A stretch of 64,000 bases of DNA from Anaerococcus provencensis. GTDB taxonomy: Bacteria; Bacillota; Clostridia; Tissierellales; Peptoniphilaceae. The notes under the pieces are model-generated. The model ran no database searches. It was not told the DNA's origin and was given only the letters and a program-made list of their open reading frames with translations. The DNA lies in contig NZ_HG003691.1 in NCBI RefSeq assembly GCF_000312365.2, forward strand, positions 62,001 through 126,000, written 5' to 3'. Each line of letters starts with the position of its first letter. Position 1 is the first letter of the stretch. Below are positions 8,417 through 18,569 of the stretch, one piece after another. The position numbers and the translations under genes were made by a program.

Positions 8417-8506
8417 TTTTATATCCTTTTTTTATTTTATTGTTCTTCTCCTACATTATTTTTTATATCCTTTTTTTATTTTATTGTTCTTCTCCTACAT
8501 TATTTT
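8416..8506. repeat. 44-bp tandem duplication at a gene junction
   Basis: Two perfect head-to-tail copies with a period of 44 (ATATCC of copy 1 at 8421, of copy 2 at 8465). On the coding (minus) strand each copy carries the last codons and stop of the 8481 gene and an AAAGGAT ribosome site. The junction therefore holds a spare gene tail and a spare ribosome site, followed by an ATG directly abutting TAG. Confidence 0.95.
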
Positions 8507-9167
8507 CTTTCTTCTTTGCTATTCGTACTGTTTGCCCCTGGTCTTTATTTGTTTTTGGACTGCTTTCATAAACCATCTTTTTATCTTTTTCCAAAAGTTG
8601 GTAGTTAGAGTCACTTGTCTTCATTTTGCTTGTATCGTCAATTTTTATTTTATCGTTATTTGCTTTTACTACGTCATTTTTATTTTCAAACTCAATATAT
8701 TCTTTAGGTTTGACATCTTCTTCTAGGATATGCTCATCTTCATAAGCACCTCTTGATTTTGCAATAAGTCCCAAGATTGAATTTATAACAATTAGTGCGT
8801 TTAGGGCCATAATAATGTAAATAAGGATTGTCTTTGTATCTCTTAACATTACAAATATGAAGGCGTCGATTATTATAAAAATAAGGGCGAAGCATAGGTT
8901 TGATATGTGGTATTTGCCGGTGGTCCCTGCCTTAAAGATGTGTCTTGTGATTATGACATTAATTATAAAACTAAGCGCAAAAATCCCGATTAATATTGCT
9001 TTTATAAGTCCTTTTGCTATATTAGGAAATCCTGCTATATCAACTGCAGCCATCAGAAGGTTGACATCAACTAGGGCTACAAAAGCTATGGCTAGCAAAA
9101 AAACAATTGTAACTACCGATCTAAAAATACCGGTAATAGTAGAAAATAATTTAACTAATTCTTTCAT
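8481..9167 (-). CDS. Four-helix membrane protein with acidic/basic tail
   Basis: 228 residues, not recognised. Four hydrophobic segments (about 14-36, 53-73, 88-108 and 112-134) are followed by a 90-residue polar cytoplasmic tail rich in Lys, Asp and Glu. It starts at ATG with a strong CGGAGGA site, and TATAAT lies just upstream (complement of about 9186-9191). Its last codons are repeated downstream by a 44-bp tandem duplication. It is first in the operon with fbp; no function can be assigned. Confidence 0.7.
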   Translation of the reverse strand: MKELVKLFSTITGIFRSVVTIVFLLAIAFVALVDVNLLMAAVDIAGFPNIAKGLIKAILIGIFALSFIINVIITRHIFKAGTTGKYHISNLCFALIFIIIDAFIFVMLRDTKTILIYIIMALNALIVINSILGLIAKSRGAYEDEHILEEDVKPKEYIEFENKNDVVKANNDKIKIDDTSKMKTSDSNYQLLEKDKKMVYESSPKTNKDQGQTVRIAKKKENNVGEEQ

Positions 9168-9230
9168 AAGTCCTCCGTTACTTTTATTATAACATAAATA
9201 GGAATTATTTAGAGTAAAAATATTAATTTG

Positions 9231-9239
9231 TGGTATAAT
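9231..9239 (+). promoter_or_regulatory. Extended -10 promoter for the nitroreductase gene
   Basis: TGG-TATAAT is an extended -10 element, 60 bases before the 9300 start. No clear -35 is visible, as is common with TGn promoters. Confidence 0.6.
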
Positions 9240-9299
9240 TAAAATTTATACTCGAAAAGCTAGATCTTGTTTGTATAGTAATAGTAAAGTGAGGTATTT

Positions 9300-9806
9300 A
9301 TGGATTTTTATGATGTATTAAGTAAACGTGTTTCTACAAGAAAGTTCACAGATGAAAAAATAAGTGAGGAGGATATAAAAATACTCCTTGATGCTGCAAA
9401 CAAAGCCCCTATTGCCATGGGCCAATACGATAGCTCAAGGCTTACAGTTATAGAGGATAGGGATCTTATCAAAGAGATTAGCCAGGAGTACAAAGACTTT
9501 ACAGGCAAGGATAGTGATGCTCTTTATAATGCTCCTGTCTTTATAATTTTCTCATCCAACAAAGACAACACATCCAAGTACGAGGATGCAGGCAGCGTTT
9601 TGGAAAATATTAGTCTTGCAGCAACTAGCCTAGACCTAGGATCTTGCTATATCAGAGGCCTAGTCAACAAGCTAGGAAATGAGGCCAAATACATAGATAA
9701 GCTTATGCTAGATAGGGGATACTATCCAGTTAGTGGTATTATAATTGGCCATAGCCAAGATCTGCTACAGGGCAAAGAGCATAAGATATTGACAAATCAT
9801 ATTTGA
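9300..9806 (+). CDS. Nitroreductase family protein
   Basis: 168-residue FMN-binding protein of the nitroreductase superfamily, using NAD(P)H to reduce nitro compounds, quinones or flavins. The family opening is clear: DVLSKRVSTRKFTDEKISEEDI, then LLDAANKAPIAMG. The middle holds the NAPVFIIFSS strand and a short DLGSCYIRG motif, and GIIIGHS closes the fold. It has a GTGAGG ribosome site and its own extended -10 promoter. Its stop codon lies inside the -35 box of the rpoB promoter. Physiological substrate unknown. Confidence 0.85.
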   Translation: MDFYDVLSKRVSTRKFTDEKISEEDIKILLDAANKAPIAMGQYDSSRLTVIEDRDLIKEISQEYKDFTGKDSDALYNAPVFIIFSSNKDNTSKYEDAGSVLENISLAATSLDLGSCYIRGLVNKLGNEAKYIDKLMLDRGYYPVSGIIIGHSQDLLQGKEHKILTNHI

Positions 9807-9832
9807 CAAAACCCTGGATTAGATGGTATAAT
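9803..9832 (+). promoter_or_regulatory. Strong sigma-A promoter of rpoBC
   Basis: TTGACA (9803-9808), 18-base spacer, TATAAT (9827-9832) preceded by TGG: consensus -35 with an extended -10. It overlaps the nitroreductase stop codon. It shows that rpoB has its own promoter here rather than depending on rplJL. Confidence 0.85.
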
Positions 9833-9845
9833 TAAGTATTGCTAG

Positions 9846-9908
9846 AAATCTAATCATATAGATTTTATTCATTCATAAAGGCTAATTTTCTTAGCCTTTT
9901 GTGTTTTT
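9846..9908 (+). promoter_or_regulatory. rpoB leader with two hairpins, the second terminator-like
   Basis: The 5' leader holds AAATCTA/TAGATTT (9846-9865) and then AAAGGCTAA-TTTTC-TTAGCCTTT (9877-9899) followed by a T-rich TGTGTTTTT. The second hairpin looks like an intrinsic terminator between promoter and gene, hence a possible attenuator limiting rpoBC transcription. Confidence 0.55.
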
Positions 9909-9940
9909 ATTGTGTTTTTATAGTGAAGGAGTTTTAATTA

Positions 9941-12900
9941 ATGGCCCAATATCACAAAGAGTATTTTGGAAAAACTGAGCGTGTGAGTTTTTCTAAATTC
10001 CCTCAAGTCTTAGATTTACCTAATTTGCTAAAAGTTCAGAAAGATTCCTATGATTGGTTCCTTAAAGAAGGTCTTGGAGAAATCCTAGAGGATATTTCAC
10101 CTATTGAGGACTACAATGGCAATCTTATTCTTGAATTTGTTGGATATGAATTTGATGATGAAACAAAATATTCTATCCAAGAAGCAAAGTATAAGGATAC
10201 AACTTATTCAAGAGATTTGAAGGTTAAAGCTAGACTTATTAATAAGGAAACAGAAGAAGTTAAGGAACAAGAAGTTTTCATGGGAGATTTCCCAATGATG
10301 ACAGATTCAGCAACTTTTGTAATAAACGGTGCTGAAAGGGTAATAGTTAGCCAACTTGTTAGAAGCCCTGGCGTTTATTATGCAGAAGAAACTGACAAAT
10401 CAGGTGATAAGCTTTATTCTTCAACTGTTATACCAAATAGGGGTGCTTGGATAGAATTTGATACAGATGCAAGCCATACTGTAAATGTTCGCCTTGATAG
10501 AACAAGAAAGCTTCCAGCAACTACTTTAGTTCGTGCCCTATTATTTGAAAGTGATGATGAGATTATAAGAGCCCTTGGCGATACTCCTCATCTTAGAACA
10601 ACCCTAGAAAAAGAAAATTCTGAGACTAGCGAAGAAGCGCTAATCGAAATATATAGAAAATTAAAACCAGGAGATCCTGCAAGTTTAGAGTCTTCTCAAA
10701 ATCTCATCAACAACCTATTGTTTGATGATAGAAGATATGATTTGGCAAAAGTTGGTAGGTACAAATACAACCTAAAACTAGCTTTGTGGCCAAGAATTGA
10801 AGGAAGAATTGCAGCAAGTGATGTAATCGATGGTGAAACTGGAGAAGTTTTCGTTAAAGAAGGCGAAACTATCGACAGAGCTACTGCTATAGCAATCGAA
10901 AATGCTGGTATAAATTCAGTTGATATCAAAAAATTAAATAACGATGGCGAAGACCAAATTTTAAGAATAGTGGGCAACCACTTTGTTGATATAAATTCTT
11001 TTGAAGAACTTCATGATGTAGACTATGACGTAGATGAATTCTCAGAAAAAGTATACTATCCAGTTATGAGAGAAATAATTGATAGTGCAAGTGATAATGA
11101 AGAAATTCTTGACATGATGATTAAGAGAAAGAAAGAATTATCACCAAAGAATATCACTCGTAGCGATCTTCTTGCCATAGTAAACTACCAATTCAACCTA
11201 TTTGAAGGCATTGGTGAAGTTGATGACATCGACCACTTAGGAAATCGTAGGGTTCGTGGTGTTGGTGAACTACTTCAAAACCAATTTAGAGTAGGTCTTG
11301 CTCGTATGGAAAGAGTTGTTCGTGAGAGAATGACAACTCAAGATCCAGATCTTGCTACACCTCAAGGACTTATCAACATAAAACCTGTTACAGCAGTTAT
11401 CAAAGAATTCTTTGGTTCATCCCAACTTTCACAATTCATGGACCAAACAAACCCAATGAGCGAGCTAACTCACAAGAGAAGACTATCAGCTCTTGGACCA
11501 GGTGGTTTGTCTAGAGACCGTGCGGGCGTTGAAGTCCGTGACGTTCACGATTCCCACTATGGTAGGATTTGTCCAATAGAGACTCCAGAAGGACCAAACA
11601 TCGGTCTTATCACATCTCTTACAACCTATGCTAGAATCAACAAATATGGTTTTATAGAAACACCATATAGGATTGTAAAAGAAGGTGGTTATGTAACAGA
11701 TGAGATAGATTACTTAACAGCAGATATCGAAGACTCATATATCATAGCCCAAGCCAACGAGCCTCTTGATGATGAAGATAGATTTATAAACGAAAGAGTT
11801 TCAGGTCGTGGTTTAAATGGTGAAAATGATATTTACCCTAGAGAAAAAATCCAATACATGGACGTTTCTCCTCAACAGATTGTATCTGTAGGAGCATCAC
11901 TAATCCCATTCTTGGAAAATGACGACTCTACTCGTGCCCTCATGGGTGCCAACATGCAACGTCAGGCAGTGCCATTACTAAAATCAGAAGCTCCAATTAT
12001 AGCAACTGGTATAGAACATAGAGCTGCAAAAGACTCTGGTGTTTGTGTGGTTTCAAGAAATGCAGGAAAAGTTGTTTATGTAGGTGATCAAACTATCAAA
12101 GTCAAAAGAGACAGCGATGGAGAGATAGAAACATACAATTTATTAAAATTTGAAAGAGCAAACCAAGGTACAACCATCAACCAAAGACCAATAGTAAAAC
12201 TTGATGACCACGTTGAAGCAAATGAAATCCTTGCAGATGGTCCATCAACAGAAAATGGAGAACTTGCCCTTGGTAAAAATATACTAATAGCCTTTACAAC
12301 ATGGGAAGGTTACAACTTCGAAGATGCTATGCTTCTTAACGAAGAGCTTGTAATCGATGATGTCCTAACCTCAGTTCACATAGAAGAACACGAATGTGAA
12401 GCTCGTGAGACAAAACTTGGTGCAGAAGAAATTACCAAAGATATACCAAATGTCGGCGACGATATGAAGAAAAACCTTGACGAAAACGGGGTTATAAGAA
12501 TCGGTGCTGAAGTAACATCTGGTGACATCCTAGTTGGTAAGGTATCACCAAAAGGTGAAACAGAACTTTCACCAGAAGAAAGACTACTACGTGCAATCTT
12601 TGGAGAAAAGGCTCGTGAAGTACGCGATACCAGTCTTAAAGTACCACATGGTGAACAAGGTATTGTCGTAGATGTAAAAGAATATGACAAAAAAGATGGA
12701 GACGAACTATCTCCAGGCGTTAACAAAGTAATAAGAGTTTATGTAGCAACCAAACGTAAGATCATGGTAGGGGATAAGATGTGCGGCCGCCATGGTAACA
12801 AGGGTGTCGTTTCTCGTATATTACCAAGAGAAGATATGCCTTTCTTACCAGATGGTACACCAGTACAAATCTGCCTAAACCCACTAGGTATCCCAAGCCG

Positions 12901-13723
12901 TATGAACCTTGGACAAGTACTAGAAGTTCACATGGGTCTTGCTGCAAGAACTATGGGCTGGAAAGTTGCAACACCAGTATTTGATGGGGCAATGGATACA
13001 GAAATAGAAGATGCTCTTGAAGAAGCAGCACTTAAGGCTCCATACATCAACAAAACAGGCAAAATCGAACTTCGTGATGGTCGTACAGGAGAAGCCTTTG
13101 AAAACCCTGTAACTGTAGGTGTCATGTACATGCTAAAACTTCACCACATGGTTGAAGAGAAAATCCACGCTAGATCAATTGGACCATACTCACTAGTAAC
13201 CCAACAACCTCTTGGTGGTAAGGCACAATTTGGTGGCCAAAGATTTGGTGAAATGGAAGTGTGGGCTCTAGAAGCCTATGGTGCAAGCCATACCCTACAA
13301 GAAATCCTAACTGTTAAATCAGACGACGTTACTGGCCGTGTGAAAACTTACGAAGCCATAGTAAAAGGTGAAAACATCCCAGAACCAGGCACACCAGAAT
13401 CATTCAAAGTACTAGTAAAAGAGCTACAATCACTAGCCTTGGATGTTGAATTGCTTGATGATGATGGATCAGTTATAGAAATAAAAGAAAATGTTGACGA
13501 ACAAGATAGGTTTAGTCAAGTTGATAAAATAGATGCATCAAAGATTAAATCCCAAAGTAAATTATTAAGTCAAAACGCTGAAAAAGTTACAAATGAAAAT
13601 ACTGTAAAAGCTAGCGATGAAGAAAACATTGAATCTTCAGATGACTTATTAATAGAAAAAGAATTTGAAAATTTATATGAAGATTCTGAAAACGAAGGAT
13701 TTAGCATTGAGGAAATAGAATAG
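9941..13723 (+). CDS. rpoB: DNA-directed RNA polymerase subunit beta
   Basis: Beta subunit of RNA polymerase, 1260 residues. Conserved blocks include the rifampicin-binding region [20 protein letters not shown] with [10 protein letters not shown] after it; the resistance hot-spots (Gln, Asp, His, Ser) are wild type, so no rifampicin resistance is predicted. Further on are [19 protein letters not shown], the [10 protein letters not shown] active-site region and the C-terminal [21 protein letters not shown] clamp motif. After the conserved DVELL end, about 85 extra residues form an acidic, low-complexity tail; Firmicute beta subunits often have such tails. It has GAAGGAG upstream, its own promoter and a leader hairpin. 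rpoC starts 8 bases after the stop. Confidence 0.99.
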   Translation: MAQYHKEYFGKTERVSFSKFPQVLDLPNLLKVQKDSYDWFLKEGLGEILEDISPIEDYNGNLILEFVGYEFDDETKYSIQEAKYKDTTYSRDLKVKARLINKETEEVKEQEVFMGDFPMMTDSATFVINGAERVIVSQLVRSPGVYYAEETDKSGDKLYSSTVIPNRGAWIEFDTDASHTVNVRLDRTRKLPATTLVRALLFESDDEIIRALGDTPHLRTTLEKENSETSEEALIEIYRKLKPGDPASLESSQNLINNLLFDDRRYDLAKVGRYKYNLKLALWPRIEGRIAASDVIDGETGEVFVKEGETIDRATAIAIENAGINSVDIKKLNNDGEDQILRIVGNHFVDINSFEELHDVDYDVDEFSEKVYYPVMREIIDSASDNEEILDMMIKRKKELSPKNITRSDLLAIVNYQFNLFEGIGEVDDIDHLGNRRVRGVGELLQNQFRVGLARMERVVRERMTTQDPDLATPQGLINIKPVTAVIKEFFGSSQLSQFMDQTNPMSELTHKRRLSALGPGGLSRDRAGVEVRDVHDSHYGRICPIETPEGPNIGLITSLTTYARINKYGFIETPYRIVKEGGYVTDEIDYLTADIEDSYIIAQANEPLDDEDRFINERVSGRGLNGENDIYPREKIQYMDVSPQQIVSVGASLIPFLENDDSTRALMGANMQRQAVPLLKSEAPIIATGIEHRAAKDSGVCVVSRNAGKVVYVGDQTIKVKRDSDGEIETYNLLKFERANQGTTINQRPIVKLDDHVEANEILADGPSTENGELALGKNILIAFTTWEGYNFEDAMLLNEELVIDDVLTSVHIEEHECEARETKLGAEEITKDIPNVGDDMKKNLDENGVIRIGAEVTSGDILVGKVSPKGETELSPEERLLRAIFGEKAREVRDTSLKVPHGEQGIVVDVKEYDKKDGDELSPGVNKVIRVYVATKRKIMVGDKMCGRHGNKGVVSRILPREDMPFLPDGTPVQICLNPLGIPSRMNLGQVLEVHMGLAARTMGWKVATPVFDGAMDTEIEDALEEAALKAPYINKTGKIELRDGRTGEAFENPVTVGVMYMLKLHHMVEEKIHARSIGPYSLVTQQPLGGKAQFGGQRFGEMEVWALEAYGASHTLQEILTVKSDDVTGRVKTYEAIVKGENIPEPGTPESFKVLVKELQSLALDVELLDDDGSVIEIKENVDEQDRFSQVDKIDASKIKSQSKLLSQNAEKVTNENTVKASDEENIESSDDLLIEKEFENLYEDSENEGFSIEEIE

Positions 13724-13731
13724 GGAGATTT

Positions 13732-16700
13732 ATGAGCGAATTACAAACTTTTGATGGGATGAGGATGAAAATCGCATCCCCTGAAAAAATCAGATCCTGG
13801 TCTCATGGTGAAGTTAAAAAACCAGAGACAATCAATTATAGAACCCTTAAACCAGAAAAAGATGGTCTATTTTGTGAAAAAATCTTTGGACCAACAAAAG
13901 ATTATGAATGTTCTTGTGGTAAATACAAGAGAATCCGCTACAAGGGAGTAGTTTGTGAAAAATGTGGGGTTGAAGTAACCAAGGCAAAAGTTCGCCGTGA
14001 AAGAATGGGTCATATCGAACTTGCTGCTCCAGTTTCCCATATTTGGTACTTCAAAGGTATTCCATCAAAGATGGGTCTACTCTTGGATATGAGCCCAAGG
14101 ATACTAGAAAAAATCCTATATTTTGCATCATATGTAGTAATCAACCCTGGTTCTACAGACCTAATGGTAAAACAAGATATCACAGAAAGTGAATACCAAG
14201 ATACCTTAGAAAAATTCCCAGATGATACAGAATTTAGGGCTGCAATGGGAGCTGAAGCTGTAAAAGAACTTTTAGCAAACATTGACCTAGAAAAAGAATA
14301 CGAAACCCTAATGAAAGAACTGGAAGATGCTACAGGTCAAAAGAAAGTTAGAATTTCTAGACGTCTAGAAGTTGTTGATGCCTTTATGACTAGTGGCAAC
14401 CGTCCTGAATGGATGATATTAGATGTACTTCCAGTTATGCCACCAGAACTTAGACCAATGGTTCAACTTGAAGGTGGTAGATTTGCAACAAGTGACCTTA
14501 ACGATCTTTATAGACGTGTAATCAACAGAAACAACAGACTAAAAAGACTTCTTGATATAGGAGCACCAGAAATTATCGTTCGTAACGAAAAAAGAATGCT
14601 CCAAGAAGCTGTCGATGCCCTAATTGACAATGGTCGTCGTGGACGAGCTGTAACAGGCGCATCAAACAGAAATATGAAGTCTCTATCAGACCTACTAAAA
14701 GGTAAATCTGGACGTTTCCGTCAAAACTTACTTGGTAAACGTGTAGACTATTCTGGTCGTTCGGTAATCGTAGTAGGCCCAGACCTTAAGTTTAACCAAT
14801 GTGGTCTACCTCAAGAAATGGCTCTAGAACTATTTAAACCATTTATCATGAACAAGGTAGTAGATCGTGGCATGGCTCACAATCTTAAAGCTGCCAAAAA
14901 AATGGTAGAAAAGAAGGACCCTAGAGTATACGAAGTACTTGAAGAAGTAATCAAAGACCACCCAGTTTTACTAAACCGTGCCCCTACACTTCACAGACTT
15001 GGTATCCAAGCATTTGAACCAGTTCTAGTAGAAGGTAAGGCTATCAAATTACACCCACTAGCTTGTAACGCATTTAACGCCGACTTTGACGGGGACCAAA
15101 TGGCTATCCACTTGCCACTATCAAACGAAGCACAAATCGAAGCAAGACTACTAATGATGTCAACAAACAACATCTTGGGTCTAAAAGATGGTAAACCAAT
15201 CACAACTCCATCTCAAGATATGGTTCTTGGTGCATATTACCTAACAACTATCAAAGAAGGTGCCAAGGGCGAAGGTATGGTTTTTGAATCTACAAATGAG
15301 ATGAAAAAAGCCCTTCTTGCAGGAGTTGTAGAATACCAAAGTAAAATTGGCGTTAGAATCAAAAAAGACGATGAAGATCCAGGCAAAATTGTAGAATCTT
15401 CTGTAGGTAGGTTTATCTACAACGAGGGAATTCCACAAGATTTAGGTTATGTAAACCGTAAGGAAGACCCATACTCACTTGAAATAAACCAAGTTGCAGA
15501 CTCTGGAGTCCTAAAAGACATAGTTGATAGGTGCTTTAGAAAACACGGCAACATTAAGACAGCTGAAGTTCTAGACTACATCAAACAAACAGGATATAAA
15601 TATTCAACCCTATCAGGACTTACAGTATCTATGGCTGACGTTAATATTCCAAAAGAAAAATGGGATATAATAGCAGAAGCAGATGCAGAAGTTGATAGAT
15701 ATGAAAAACTTTATAGACGTGGTCTTATCACAGATGATGAAAGATACGAAAAAGTTATCGATATCTGGAGAGTTACAACTGATAAAGTAACAGATGCTCT
15801 ACTAACAGATCTTAGAGATGACAATAACATCAAGATATTTGCCGACTCTGGTGCCCGTGGTTCAACCAACCAAATCAGACAGCTAGGCGGTATGCGTGGT
15901 CTTATGAGTCAGGCCGATGGTAAGACAATAGAAATCCCAGTAAAGGCAAACTTCCGTGAAGGTCTTTCTGTACAAGAGTACTTTATATCTTCACACGGTT
16001 CACGTAAGGGACTTACAGATACAGCCCTACGTACAGCAGACTCTGGTTACCTAACCCGTCGTATGGTAGACATATCTCAAGACGTTATAGTAACAGAAGA
16101 TGATTGCCATACAAATGGCTATGTCGAAGCCTATGAATTTAAAGATGGCAACGAATTAGTAGAAAATCTATACACTCGTATAGTTGGACGTACATCATTT
16201 GAAGATGTCAAAGATGAAAATGGAGAAATCCTAGCCCACAAAGACCAACTAATCGATGAGGATACAGCAGATAGAATAGTAGCAGCTGGCGTTAAAAAAG
16301 TAAAACTACGCTCAGTACTAGAATGTAAGGCAGAACACGGTGTTTGTGCAAAATGCTATGGTAGAAACCTTGCAACTGGTAAACCAGTAAATATTGGAGA
16401 AGCGGTGGGAATCATTGCTGCCCAATCAATCGGTGAACCAGGTACCCAGCTAACCATGCGTACCTTCCACTCAGGTGGTATAGCAGGTGTTGGAATCACA
16501 TCAGGTCTTCCAAGGGTAGAAGAGTTATTTGAAGCTAGAAAACCTAAGGGACTTGCTTATATTGCAGAAAATAGTGGTACAGTAACACTTATCCAAAACG
16601 AGAAGAAAACTGACGTTGAAATCCTATCCGAAGATGGATATGCACAAAAATACAACATCCCATTCGGATCAAGAATCCTTGTTCACGATGGAGATGTAGT

Positions 16701-17295
16701 AGAAAAAGGTGACCAACTAACAGAAGGTTCCCTAGATCCACACGATGTACTAAATGTACTAGGAAAGATTGGTGTACAAAACTACATCACTAAAGAAGTA
16801 CAAAAAGTATACCGAATCCAAGGTGTAGAAATCGACGACAGACACATAGAAGTAATTGCCCGTCAAATGCTTAAGAAAGTAAAAATAGACGAATCAGGAG
16901 ATACAGAATTCCTACCAGGCTCACTACAAGAACGCAGAGAAGTTGATAGGATAAATGATCAAATGATAGAAGAAGGCAAGAAACCAGCAGAATATACCCA
17001 AGAACTTCTTGGTATAACAAAGGCATCTCTAGCAACAGATTCATGGTTATCAGCAGCATCCTTCCAAGAAACAACAAGAGTTCTTACAGATGCATCCATC
17101 AAAGGGAAAGTTGACGACCTAATGGGTCTAAAAGAAAATATAATCATAGGAAAACTAATACCAGCAGGAACTGGTATGAAACGCTACAACGACGTAGAAA
17201 TCGACTATGAAACAAAAGAAGCAGAAGATGCACTCATAGCTCTTAACCTAAAAGAATTGGAAGAAAGAGAAGCAGAAGAAGAATATCAAAAATAG
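13732..17295 (+). CDS. rpoC: DNA-directed RNA polymerase subunit beta'
   Basis: Beta-prime subunit, 1187 residues. The first zinc site ([20 protein letters not shown]) is at the N-terminus. The catalytic Mg-binding loop [14 protein letters not shown] lies in the middle, followed by the trigger-loop region and the second zinc site with [19 protein letters not shown]. The [18 protein letters not shown] motif is intact and there is no insertion or truncation. It has a GGGAG site and directly follows rpoB. A terminator closes the operon; in many Firmicutes the str operon follows here, but in this genome an IS30-type element comes next. Confidence 0.99.
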   Translation: MSELQTFDGMRMKIASPEKIRSWSHGEVKKPETINYRTLKPEKDGLFCEKIFGPTKDYECSCGKYKRIRYKGVVCEKCGVEVTKAKVRRERMGHIELAAPVSHIWYFKGIPSKMGLLLDMSPRILEKILYFASYVVINPGSTDLMVKQDITESEYQDTLEKFPDDTEFRAAMGAEAVKELLANIDLEKEYETLMKELEDATGQKKVRISRRLEVVDAFMTSGNRPEWMILDVLPVMPPELRPMVQLEGGRFATSDLNDLYRRVINRNNRLKRLLDIGAPEIIVRNEKRMLQEAVDALIDNGRRGRAVTGASNRNMKSLSDLLKGKSGRFRQNLLGKRVDYSGRSVIVVGPDLKFNQCGLPQEMALELFKPFIMNKVVDRGMAHNLKAAKKMVEKKDPRVYEVLEEVIKDHPVLLNRAPTLHRLGIQAFEPVLVEGKAIKLHPLACNAFNADFDGDQMAIHLPLSNEAQIEARLLMMSTNNILGLKDGKPITTPSQDMVLGAYYLTTIKEGAKGEGMVFESTNEMKKALLAGVVEYQSKIGVRIKKDDEDPGKIVESSVGRFIYNEGIPQDLGYVNRKEDPYSLEINQVADSGVLKDIVDRCFRKHGNIKTAEVLDYIKQTGYKYSTLSGLTVSMADVNIPKEKWDIIAEADAEVDRYEKLYRRGLITDDERYEKVIDIWRVTTDKVTDALLTDLRDDNNIKIFADSGARGSTNQIRQLGGMRGLMSQADGKTIEIPVKANFREGLSVQEYFISSHGSRKGLTDTALRTADSGYLTRRMVDISQDVIVTEDDCHTNGYVEAYEFKDGNELVENLYTRIVGRTSFEDVKDENGEILAHKDQLIDEDTADRIVAAGVKKVKLRSVLECKAEHGVCAKCYGRNLATGKPVNIGEAVGIIAAQSIGEPGTQLTMRTFHSGGIAGVGITSGLPRVEELFEARKPKGLAYIAENSGTVTLIQNEKKTDVEILSEDGYAQKYNIPFGSRILVHDGDVVEKGDQLTEGSLDPHDVLNVLGKIGVQNYITKEVQKVYRIQGVEIDDRHIEVIARQMLKKVKIDESGDTEFLPGSLQERREVDRINDQMIEEGKKPAEYTQELLGITKASLATDSWLSAASFQETTRVLTDASIKGKVDDLMGLKENIIIGKLIPAGTGMKRYNDVEIDYETKEAEDALIALNLKELEEREAEEEYQK

Positions 17296-17308
17296 ATATG
17301 ATTTCATG

Positions 17309-17343
17309 AAAAGATCCAAAATTTTTCGATTTTGGGTCTTTTT
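17309..17343 (+). terminator. rpoBC terminator
   Basis: AAGATCCAAAAT and ATTTTGGGTCTT pair (one G-U) around a short loop, followed by T residues. Confidence 0.9.
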
Positions 17344-17352
17344 GATAATGAA

Positions 17353-18399
17353 TTGCAAATAATATTACGGCACCTAAACCAAACCAAATTCGTGCATAAA
17401 TAAATCAAATGGGGTTTGATATTTTATACATTTTCTAGGTCTGGTATTAAGCTCCATTAAGTTTTTAACCAGTTCATTAATAGATATTTTAGATAAGTCG
17501 GTTTTCTTAGGATAATATTCTCTTAATAAACCATTAGAATTTTCGTTACTGCCTCTTTGCCATGCTGAATATGCATCAGCAAAATAAAAACTTATACCTC
17601 GTTTTTCAACATCTTCATAACAAGCAAATTCTTTGCCTCTGTCAGATGTGAATGTCTTTAAAGTTTCTATTGGTAAAGATTTTATTAACTTATCAATTGC
17701 CCCTAACATCGAATTTTTACTTCGATCTACCATGGGTAAGGCAATATAAAATCTAGTTTTTCTTTCTACAAATGTTGCTAGGCAACCTTTACTTTTACCT
17801 CTAGAGGATACAACTGTATCTAATTCCCAATGACCGAAAGTATTCCTTTTTTTGACTTCTTTAGGTCTTTTGTTTATTGATTTACCAATATTAAACTTAC
17901 CTCTTGTTTCTTTTGGCTTTCTTGATTTTACTTTTCTTCTTAGCTCAGAAATATCAAAGTCTATAATCCCTGAATAAATCCAATTATATATTGTTTTAAA
18001 GCACACAATATCTTTGCATACAGTGTTTGCTATTTGCTCAGGAGACCACTTCTTATGAAGTTTTTCAGATGGATTTTGTGACATTATCATCAGCTTTTGA
18101 TTTTCTTCCTTTAGATGATGATTTTTTTATCTTATCTCTTTGGGCATAGACAGCTTCATACTCATTATCACATCTTTTTAATTCTCTAGAAATTGTGGAG
18201 TGATGGAAACCTAAAATTATCGCTATTCTTCTAGAAGAATAGCCCTCTTTGTTTAGTAGCTCTATCTTATTTCTCTCATTTAGGGTAAGATGTTTATAAC
18301 TCATATTGACCTCCGTGTGTGTTTTTGTCGTTATTAACATTTTACACGAAGTTAGTATGAGCTTTTTATATTGTTCTAGTGTCGCATTTGATTTTACAA
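17353..18399 (-). mobile_element. IS30-family insertion sequence, frameshifted
   Basis: About 1047 bases inserted just behind the rpoBC terminator. The ends are imperfect inverted repeats of 21 bases: left TTGCAAAT...CGGCAC (17353-17373) against the complement of the right end TTGTAAAA...CGACAC (18379-18399), 13 of 21 identical. Length and transposase type fit the IS30 family. I could not settle a target duplication. End positions are approximate by a few bases. Confidence 0.75.
17374..18304 (-). pseudogene. IS30-family transposase, +1 frameshift
   Basis: DDE transposase split into two frames. The first (start 18304, GGAGG site) gives the helix-turn-helix: MSYKHLTLNERNKIELL...HHSTISREL, ending at TGA (18065-18067). 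The second continues from about 18090 with KLHKKWSPEQIA and the catalytic core: ELDTVV, SDRGKEF and the Glu in NENSNGLLREY. Removing one T at ATC-TGA restores a continuous KSIEKLHKKWSPEQIA, as expected for the family. So this is either an inactivating one-base insertion or, less likely, a programmed +1 shift at the slow stop codon. IS30 transposases are normally one reading frame of about 310-350 residues. Confidence 0.85.
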
Positions 18400-18569
18400 C
18401 CTATCGTATAATAAATTTGATCTGATTTGTATAAATTTATATCCGCTTTTTATGTATCCTATGTAGTGTGAAAAAATATTTTAAAATATAGCAATTTTAG
18501 CATTTAGCAGTATACTATATTAAAGTATTATTTATTATATATTTTGTATAAACTTGAAAAGGAGTTATT

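Noticed and set aside
17353-18399. Target-site duplication of the IS30 element
   Set aside because: Flanking bases do not give a clear 2-3 base repeat, and the exact ends are uncertain.
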